A stretch of 38,747 nucleotides of DNA from Bacteroidales bacterium (GTDB lineage Bacteria; Bacteroidota; Bacteroidia; Bacteroidales; Bacteroidaceae): assembly GCA_004554665.1 (NCBI GenBank), contig SFKY01000016.1, positions 1 to 38,747 on the forward strand, in the 5' to 3' direction. The translations under genes and the position numbers were made by a program. Below, piece by piece: positions 33,901 to 38,747 of the stretch. Every line of letters begins with the position of its first letter. Within the stretch, counting starts at the first letter, position 1. The notes beneath the pieces were generated by a model. That model searched no databases, was not told the DNA's origin, and saw nothing but the letters and a program-made list of their open reading frames with translations.

Positions 33901-34516
33901 CAACGGTGCGCAGGTCAACACCACGCCCTACTTTGTGGCCGAGGTGACCGACGAGGACGGCATCAATGCCACGGGCAATGGCATCGGCCACGACTTGCTG
34001 CTGGTCATCGATGGCGATATGAACAAGACCTATGTGCTCAACGACCATTTCAGTTTCGATTTCGGCACCTATACGCGAGGTTCCACCTATTATAATATAC
34101 CCGAGTTGGCCCCCGGGTCGCATAGGTTGCTGTTCCGGGCATGGGATGTACTCAACAACTCGTCCACGGCCGAGCTCGACTTTACCGTGGTGCGCGGGCT
34201 GGAGCCTACGCTCTTCAGCGTAGACGTGGGCAAGAATCCTGCCACCACCTCCACCACCTTTATCATCAACCACGACCGAACAGGCAGCGACATGGACGTG
34301 GAGATAGATGTCTTCGACATGAGTGGCCGGCAGCTTTGGCACTATACAGAGACTGGAGTGCCTACGTCGGGGGCGCATACTGTGGAGTGGGACCTTACCC
34401 TCGACAGCGGCGGACGCCTCCATACTGGTGTCTATCTGTACCGGGCAAGCATCGCCACCGATGGGAGCAAGAAAGTGTCCAAGGCCAAGAAACTTATCGT
34501 CATAGGCAATAATTGA
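30980..34516 (+). CDS. porU: T9SS sortase PorU (C25 cysteine peptidase)
   Basis: The outer-membrane sortase that removes the C-terminal sorting domain of T9SS cargo and attaches cargo to anionic lipopolysaccharide. A signal peptide (MRRLMATWLLLCLLCVAASAQ) supports ATG 30980; ATG 30944 in frame is possible. The C25 gingipain-like domain carries the catalytic pair H687 (YGGHG) and C720 (TASCDV), spanning about 440-840. The N-terminal third and the region after about 850 are beta-rich. The end (about 1085-1178) looks like a T9SS C-terminal domain, with VFDMSGRQLW and GVYLYRA. PorU is known to keep this domain to dock on PorV. porV follows 40 bp downstream. The length is 1178 aa. Confidence 0.95.
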   Translation: MRRLMATWLLLCLLCVAASAQRFYNLTAQEIRIDSMLPRFSCSVPIGAHYADSTYTVSIAYPEFIDMTLADIARYKALSADPLPPFPVVSQQIGVSRREGWLDISFSPFVVRDGRWQVLVSFMLDIQSRPVAVPSRRGATVATRASGSGRYAPHSVLATGKWAKIRVSESGVYQLTESLIRQAGFSDLSRVKVYGYGGALQEEILRADYLADTDDLREVPLCVVDGRRLFYAQGPVSWAGDAVLARTRNPYSDYGYYFLTQTDEAPQTVSADEFLASVYPKSDDYHWLYEVDDFAWYSGGRNLYDRTPIAVGASRDYTLPAFPAAANLVRLSVVVTAGQQSVAQVEVDGQSLGTMTVSLGTYDKGGSCMRTFVLPVGAEGGHTVRLSTLSGGPVRLDNLSLTYDAPREAPSLATASFPVPEYVYRITNQDHHADPAADMVIIIPTSQKLLAQAKRLKDFHESHDGLRVNIVPADELYNEFSSGTPDANAYRRYLKMLYDRAETQADMPKYLLLFGDCVWDNRMRTADTRLLDADDYLLCFESDNSFSELYCYVDDGFFCLLDEGEGGNPQASDKLDVAVGRFPVTTEAEAKAMVDKTIAYATNNDAGAWQNTLVFMGDDGDKNRHMADIDETADQIAARYPSYQIRKVMWDAYKRESSATGNSYPEVTTLIKQLQANGALIMDYGGHGRADQLSHEVVLKLTDFQQFRNTHLPLWITASCDVMAFDGLTPTIGEAAVLNAKGGAVAFYGTTRTVQAYYNKYINQYYLRHVLSLRNGQPVTIGEAQRLAKNELVTTGFDRTTNKLQYSLLGDPALALHLPTLQVVVDSINGSPATASNLTLHAGMVTKVAGHIEGAPDFNGIVTATVRDVMEWVTCKKNDPVETDTAFVFKDRQKILFSGSDSVRSGRFAFSFAVPRDISYSDATGMMNFHAVSADHRLTAHGNFDRFVLAGSDSAVADSIGPSIYCYLNAPSFANGAQVNTTPYFVAEVTDEDGINATGNGIGHDLLLVIDGDMNKTYVLNDHFSFDFGTYTRGSTYYNIPELAPGSHRLLFRAWDVLNNSSTAELDFTVVRGLEPTLFSVDVGKNPATTSTTFIINHDRTGSDMDVEIDVFDMSGRQLWHYTETGVPTSGAHTVEWDLTLDSGGRLHTGVYLYRASIATDGSKKVSKAKKLIVIGNN

Positions 34517-34556
34517 CAGCCATTTGGCGTTTATTGCATAGAAACAACCAAACAGA

Positions 34557-35750
34557 ATGAGCAAGTATTATCGTTTATTCCTGCCGCTGTTGCTCCTCGG
34601 CCTGTCATTGTCGGCTCGGGCGCAAGACAAGCAGAATATGTTCAACCCCGTCAACACCTCGGTAACTTCACAGACTATTGCCCCCGACGCACGTGCTGCG
34701 GGTATGGGCGATGTGGGTGTGGCTACCGACCCTGATGTCAACTCGCAGTATTGGAACCCTGCCAAATATCCGTTCACCATATCGCGGGCAGGCGTGGCAC
34801 TCAACTACACGCCGTGGCTCAGGCAACTCGTCAACGACATGGACCTGGCTTACCTCTCTGGCTACTACCGCATCGGCGAGCACAGTGCAGTGTCGGGCTC
34901 GCTACGATATTTCTCCATGGGAGAGGTGTTCTTGGCCGACCAGATTGACAATGCCGGGCAGGTGGCCGGCAATGCCATGACCATCAATCCGTATGAGATG
35001 TCTCTCGACGTGGCGTACTCGTTGATGCTCAGCGAGAAGTTCTCTATCGCAGCAGGCGTACGCTGGATTTACTCCGACCTTACCTTCGATTTCACCGACG
35101 ACACCTCCCCCGGTTCGGCTTTTGCTGCCGATCTCGCCTGCTATTACCAGGACTATGTGGTCTTGGGCGAGCGCGAATGTCAGTTGGGCCTCGGTCTCAA
35201 TATCTCCAACATCGGTAGCAAGATTAGCTTTGGAGGCGACAACCACAGCTACTTCATCCCCACCAATATGCGGTTGGGAGCCTCGCTCATGATACCTGTC
35301 GACGAGTACAACCGTTTCACCATCGCCGCCGATGCCAACAAACTGCTCGTTCCCACTTATCCCAAGCAGGAGGAAGGGGAGTCTACCGAGGAGTACCAGC
35401 AGCGTATGGAGGACGATTACTGGAACGTGTCGTCCATCTCGGGAATCTTCAAGAGCTTCGGCGATGCCCCCAACGGATTCAAGGAAGAACTGGAGGAAAT
35501 CAACTGGAGCGTAGGTGCCGAGTACACGTACCACGACAAGTTCAGTCTGCGTGCCGGCTACCACCACGAGAGCGAGAACAAGGGCAATCGCAAGTATTTC
35601 ACGGCGGGAGCAGGCTTCAGGATGAACGTGTTCTCGCTCGATGCGGCCTACGTGATAGCCACGGCCAAGAGCAATCCGCTCGACCAGACACTGAGGTTTA
35701 CCTTGACGTTTGATATGGACGGTATCAAGGACCTTTTCCGACGCAAGTAG
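34557..35750 (+). CDS. porV: T9SS outer-membrane shuttle PorV (LptO)
   Basis: A FadL-like 14-strand beta-barrel that receives cargo from the Sov translocon and presents it to PorU. A signal peptide spans residues 1-22 (ends SARAQ). The N-terminal NMFNPVNTSVTSQTIAPDARAAGMGDVGVATDPDVNSQYWNPAKY (read in parts, about 27-70) is highly characteristic of PorV. The C-terminal strand pattern ends in basic residues (DLFRRK). Its 397 aa matches the family. It follows porU and precedes ispF, the same order as in P. gingivalis as I recall it. Confidence 0.95.
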   Translation: MSKYYRLFLPLLLLGLSLSARAQDKQNMFNPVNTSVTSQTIAPDARAAGMGDVGVATDPDVNSQYWNPAKYPFTISRAGVALNYTPWLRQLVNDMDLAYLSGYYRIGEHSAVSGSLRYFSMGEVFLADQIDNAGQVAGNAMTINPYEMSLDVAYSLMLSEKFSIAAGVRWIYSDLTFDFTDDTSPGSAFAADLACYYQDYVVLGERECQLGLGLNISNIGSKISFGGDNHSYFIPTNMRLGASLMIPVDEYNRFTIAADANKLLVPTYPKQEEGESTEEYQQRMEDDYWNVSSISGIFKSFGDAPNGFKEELEEINWSVGAEYTYHDKFSLRAGYHHESENKGNRKYFTAGAGFRMNVFSLDAAYVIATAKSNPLDQTLRFTLTFDMDGIKDLFRRK

Positions 35751-35780
35751 TACACACGGACCTAATCAACGGAAACGACA

Positions 35781-36260
35781 ATGACGATAAGAGTAGGAAT
35801 GGGATATGATGTCCACCGGTTGGTGGAGGGTAGAGAACTGTGGATGGGAGGCATACGCATCGACCATCAGATGGGGCTGCTCGGGCACAGCGATGCCGAT
35901 GTGCTCATCCATGCCATCTGCGACGCGCTGCTCGGTGCCGCCAACATGCGCGACATAGGCTACCACTTTCCCGACACCGCTGCCGAGACCCTCAACGTAG
36001 ACAGCAAGATACTGCTCGCCAAGACAGTGGCACTCATAGCCTCGCGGGGCTACCGCATCGGCAACATTGATGCCACGGTATGCGCCGAGCGCCCCAAACT
36101 CAATCCGCATGTGCCGGCCATGAAAGCCTGTCTGGCCCAAGTCATGGGCGTAGACGAGGACAGCATCTCCATCAAGGCCACCACCACCGAGCGCCTCGGC
36201 TTTACCGGACGCGAAGAGGGCATCAGTGCCTATGCCGTAGCGCTGATCGAGAAACCATAG
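35781..36260 (+). CDS. ispF: 2-C-methyl-D-erythritol 2,4-cyclodiphosphate synthase
   Basis: Forms the cyclic diphosphate intermediate of the MEP isoprenoid pathway. Zinc ligands D10 and H12 (GYDVHRL) and H44 (LLGHSDADVL) are visible, with FPDTAAE, AERPKLNPH and TTTERLGFTGREEGI as family motifs. The length is 159 aa. It lies 30 bp after porV in the same operon. Two hairpins follow: a short one (36270-36283) and a longer terminator-like one (36310-36350). Confidence 0.97.
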   Translation: MTIRVGMGYDVHRLVEGRELWMGGIRIDHQMGLLGHSDADVLIHAICDALLGAANMRDIGYHFPDTAAETLNVDSKILLAKTVALIASRGYRIGNIDATVCAERPKLNPHVPAMKACLAQVMGVDEDSISIKATTTERLGFTGREEGISAYAVALIEKP

Positions 36261-36309
36261 ACCGCAGGGTAGGGGAGCCCCTATTTCCTAAAAGTATATA
36301 ACCATCTGC

Positions 36310-36350
36310 CACGCCACCGCAATAATTGTTAAATTGCCGGTGGCGTGTTT
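36310..36350 (+). terminator. Terminator after ispF
   Basis: CACGCCACCG (36310-36319) pairs with CGGTGGCGTG (36338-36347), extended inward by CAAT/ATTG. The TTT that follows is also the start of the -33 box of the next promoter. Confidence 0.75.
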
Positions 36351-36379
36351 GTGTATGGAGGTAAAAAGTGCTATCTTTG
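36348..36379 (+). promoter_or_regulatory. Promoter of the SLC13 transporter gene
   Basis: TTTG (36348-36351), 20-bp spacer, TATCTTTG (36372-36379). The ATG is 47 bp further on. Confidence 0.8.
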
Positions 36380-36426
36380 TTATGCTTGCTTGAAGCTTCA
36401 ACAACGACTATACACTTTTGTAGCCT

Positions 36427-38271
36427 ATGCTGATCACCCTTGTCATACTGGCCGTTTCCGCCGTGTTTTTCGCCCTTGGGCGCGTACGTTCCGACATTGT
36501 GGCGCTGTGTGCCCTCATCCTGTTGCTGTTTTTCGGTATTCTCACGCCCGAGGAAGCCTTGGCCGGCTTTTCCAATCCCGTGGTCATCATGATGATAGGG
36601 CTCTTTGTCGTGGGAGGCGCCATCTTCCAGACAGGATTGGCCAAGCAGGTGAGCGGAAGCATCATGAGGCTCGCAGGCACCAACGAGCTGTCCCTGTTCC
36701 TGCTCGTCATCCTCGTCACGGCGGCCATCGGAGCCTTTGTGAGCAACACGGGCACCGTAGCCCTGATGCTCCCCATCGTGGTGAGTCTGGCTGCCGGTGC
36801 CAAGATGAGCGCGTCGCGCCTGCTCATGCCCTTGGCCTTTGCCAGCAGCATGGGCGGCATGCTCACCCTCATCGGCACGCCGCCCAACCTGGTCATCAAC
36901 GAGACACTGGTCGAGGCGGGCTATCCCTCCCTCTCCTTCTTCTCGTTTTTCCCCGTCGGTCTTGTCTGCATCGTGGTGGGCATCCTCGTATTGTTGCCTC
37001 TCAGCCGATGGTTGTTGGCAGGCAATGCCGACAAGAGCAAGGCCAAGGCCGACAGAGGCAAGTCGCTCGACCAGCTCGTCGACGAATACCGGCTTGCCGA
37101 CCATCTCTCCCGCTACCGTGTGCCCGAACGCTCCGCGCTGCGGGGCATGACCATCGGACAGGCCGACATACACAACCGCTATGGGCTGACGATACTCGAA
37201 CTGAGACGGGAGAGCGGTGCCCAGCGGCATCTGTTGAAGAATGTGGAACAGCAGTTGGCCGGTCCGGGCACTGTGATTGACGAGGGCGACATACTCTATC
37301 TCTCGGGCGACGGCGCACAGGCCAAGCGCTTCGCGGCCGACTACGGACTGGTGGCCGATGCCGACACTGCCGGACAGCCAGCCCTCGACTTCTACGATAT
37401 CGGCATGGCCGAGCTGGTGCTGCTCTCCACCTCGCGGTTGGTCAACTGCCAGCTCAAGGAGGGAGGCTTCCGCGCGCAGTACAGTATCAATGTCATCGGC
37501 ATACGTCGCAAGGGGCAGTACATCATGGACAGTCTGCCCGATGTGAGGCTCCAGTCGGGCGACGTGTTGCTGGTGCAGGGCACGTGGGAAAACATCGCCC
37601 GACTGGGCAACGACGAAGACCGCTGGGTGGTGCTGGGCCAGCCGCTGGCCGAGGCCGCCAAGGTGACACTCGACTACAAGGCTCCCTTGGCCGCCTGCAT
37701 CATGCTGCTCATGGTAGCGGCGATGGTCTTCGATTTTATCCCCATTGCCCCCGTCACCGCTGTCATGACGGCCGCTGTGCTCATGGTCATCACGGGCTGT
37801 TTCAAGAATGTGGAGGCCGCCTACAAGACCATCAACTGGGAGAGCATCGTGCTCATAGCTGCCATGATGCCCATGTCGGTGGCCTTGGAGAAGACGGGTG
37901 CCTCCTCCCTGCTCTCGCGCACCCTCGTCGAGTCGCTGGGCAGCATCGGCACGCTTCCGCTGTTGGCCGGCGTGTACTTCACCACCTCCTTCCTCACCCT
38001 GTTTATCAGCAACACAGCCACTGCCGTGCTCATGGCCCCCATTGCCCTGTCGTCTGCCCTGCAGCTCGGCGTGAGTCCCTATCCCTACCTCTTCGCCGTC
38101 ACGTTGGGCGCCAGCATGTGTTTCGCCTCGCCGTTCAGCACGCCGCCCAACGCCCTGGTCATGCAGGCCGGCCAGTACCGTTTCATCGACTATGTGCGTG
38201 TGGGCTTGCCCCTCCAGATTATCATGGGCATTGTCATGGTGCTGGTGTTGCCGCTGCTCTTCCCCTTGTAG
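36427..38271 (+). CDS. SLC13-family permease with TrkA-C (RCK_C) domains
   Basis: A 614-aa inner-membrane transporter of the sodium:dicarboxylate/sulfate (citrate transporter) type. N-terminal helices cover about 1-205, with FVSNTGTVALMLPIV and GTPPNLVINE, the SNTxT and PPN signatures. Two RCK_C domains lie in the central loop (about 225-300 and 330-415). A second helical half follows, with FISNTATAVLMAPIAL and FSTPPNALVM repeating the same motifs in inverted-repeat fashion. The substrate is not readable from sequence. A perfect-consensus promoter lies at 36348-36379, so it is probably monocistronic. Confidence 0.93.
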   Translation: MLITLVILAVSAVFFALGRVRSDIVALCALILLLFFGILTPEEALAGFSNPVVIMMIGLFVVGGAIFQTGLAKQVSGSIMRLAGTNELSLFLLVILVTAAIGAFVSNTGTVALMLPIVVSLAAGAKMSASRLLMPLAFASSMGGMLTLIGTPPNLVINETLVEAGYPSLSFFSFFPVGLVCIVVGILVLLPLSRWLLAGNADKSKAKADRGKSLDQLVDEYRLADHLSRYRVPERSALRGMTIGQADIHNRYGLTILELRRESGAQRHLLKNVEQQLAGPGTVIDEGDILYLSGDGAQAKRFAADYGLVADADTAGQPALDFYDIGMAELVLLSTSRLVNCQLKEGGFRAQYSINVIGIRRKGQYIMDSLPDVRLQSGDVLLVQGTWENIARLGNDEDRWVVLGQPLAEAAKVTLDYKAPLAACIMLLMVAAMVFDFIPIAPVTAVMTAAVLMVITGCFKNVEAAYKTINWESIVLIAAMMPMSVALEKTGASSLLSRTLVESLGSIGTLPLLAGVYFTTSFLTLFISNTATAVLMAPIALSSALQLGVSPYPYLFAVTLGASMCFASPFSTPPNALVMQAGQYRFIDYVRVGLPLQIIMGIVMVLVLPLLFPL

Positions 38272-38305
38272 GCATTTACGGGTGCCTGTGAGGGCGTTTG
38301 TTGAC

Positions 38306-38393
38306 CGTATCGCAACTGGAGTACGGCCGTATCGCAACTGGAATACGCCCGTATCGCAACTGGAGTACGCCCGTACTCCAATTGGTGTACGGT
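38306..38393. repeat. Array of four 22-bp tandem units (array 3)
   Basis: Units start at 38306, 38328, 38350 and 38372. The first three contain CGTATCGCAACTGGA-TACG with a G/A change. The fourth, CGTACTCCAATTGG-GTACGG, is in the opposite orientation. Units three and four form a 13-bp stem (CAACTGGAGTACG with CGTACTCCAATTG, one mismatch) with a 2-nt loop. Confidence 0.85.
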
Positions 38394-38606
38394 CAGGAAA
38401 TGCCACCTCGGGCACCGCCATCTGTTTAACTTAGTTAACACTAATGGCCCCCGTTCTCTCCATCTGTAGGCAGGGTCTTGCGTTTCGTGCTGCGAAGCAG
38501 AGAGATGCGTGTGCTTTCAGATTGTTACAAAATGCGGAAAAAAATGGAGGAAAATGATGATAATCGGAAATAATGTTGTTTGAGGTGAAAAATAGTTTGT
38601 GTAAAG

Positions 38607-38638
38607 TTTGTGGGAATGTGGGAGAATTGCTAATTTTG
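38607..38638 (+). promoter_or_regulatory. Promoter in the gene-free right end
   Basis: TTTG (38607-38610), 20-bp spacer, TAATTTTG (38631-38638). No gene start follows within the window. Between 38394 and 38606 I see only AT-rich sequence with no ORF of note. A second -7-like TATCTTTG lies at 38730-38737. Confidence 0.7.
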
Positions 38639-38644
38639 CATCCA

Positions 38645-38727
38645 TTATTTTTTATTACTGTCCGCTAAACTTTTGATGAAGATACAAATTTAGGGCTGAC
38701 ACTTCTCCCGAGGTAGCAGCCCTTTTT
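38645..38727 (+). ncRNA. Candidate short transcript ending in a terminator hairpin
   Basis: From the expected start of the promoter at 38607-38638 to the hairpin AGGGCTG (38692-38698)/CAGCCCT (38717-38723) plus TTTTT is about 80 nt with no ORF. It could be a small RNA, an attenuated leader of a gene beyond the window, or the outer end of an insertion sequence. Confidence 0.4.
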
Positions 38728-38747
38728 GTTATCTTTGCTTTTGCATA

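Noticed and set aside
38306..38393. CRISPR array
   Set aside because: Repeats are contiguous 22-bp units without unique spacers, and no cas genes are in the window.
36223..38421. Minus-strand open frame of 732 codons over the SLC13 gene
   Set aside because: It is antisense to a gene with clear transporter motifs, is His/Gln/Gly-rich with no domain, and starts inside the 22-bp repeat array, whose tandem units give it a repeated peptide.

Overview
The window looks like a chromosomal segment of a Bacteroidales bacterium, most likely Prevotellaceae. The evidence is: several exact Bacteroidetes-type promoters (TTTG, about 20 bp, TAnnTTTG); weak Shine-Dalgarno signals; four core components of the type IX secretion system (T9SS), which is restricted to the Bacteroidetes/FCB group; Bacteroidetes-type gene neighbourhoods (porX-tsaE, porU-porV-ispF, ftsX-DUF3098-uppP-truB-queA); a FecR-coupled ECF sigma factor; and a lipoprotein with an acidic export signal after the lipid-bearing Cys. 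No phage, CRISPR array, rRNA or tRNA was seen. A complete insertion sequence was not seen, though the right edge may be the start of one.

Layout. (1) 1-9103, plus strand: a surface metalloprotease lipoprotein, aroA, a small Cys-rich membrane protein, an orphan ABC-3 metal permease, porW/sprE, porX and tsaE, probably one long operon. (2) 9178-13325, minus strand: trxA and dnaE. (3) 13466-15127: psd-pssA-DUF4834 (phosphatidylethanolamine synthesis), divergent from dnaE. (4) 15370-17004: ECF sigma and FecR anti-sigma pair with no SusC/SusD partner. (5) 17619-20974: a GH36 alpha-galactosidase, then queD-queE. (6) 21005-23296, minus strand: ECF sigma, membrane anti-sigma, small secreted protein and beta-barrel protein, followed by a divergently read radical SAM gene region to 24216. 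(7) 24334-28624: ftsX, DUF3098, uppP, truB, queA, folK. (8) 28871-29843, minus strand: rpsO and a GNAT acetyltransferase. (9) 30266-38271, plus strand: an FAH-family hydrolase, porU, porV, ispF and an SLC13/TrkA-C transporter. The last 476 bp hold a repeat array, a promoter and a terminator-like hairpin.

Themes. PorW, PorX, PorU and PorV together supply the secretion lipoprotein, the signalling regulator, the sortase and the shuttle of T9SS, encoded in two clusters about 22 kb apart. QueD, QueE and QueA cover three steps of queuosine synthesis in two operons. Psd, PssA, UppP, FtsX and IspF concern envelope and isoprenoid metabolism.

The less expected content is intergenic. (a) A recurring promoter-leader cassette occurs at three loci (1-176, 17494-17523, 29891-29943). 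(b) Three arrays of about 22-bp-period quasi-palindromes lie at 17108-17172, 30061-30126 and 38306-38393. (c) Two MITE-like elements with about 35-45 bp imperfect terminal inverted repeats lie at 17206-17308 and 28622-28790. (d) A short promoter-to-terminator unit sits at the right edge. These are the best candidates for undescribed biology here. All calls were made by reading the sequence without database searches.
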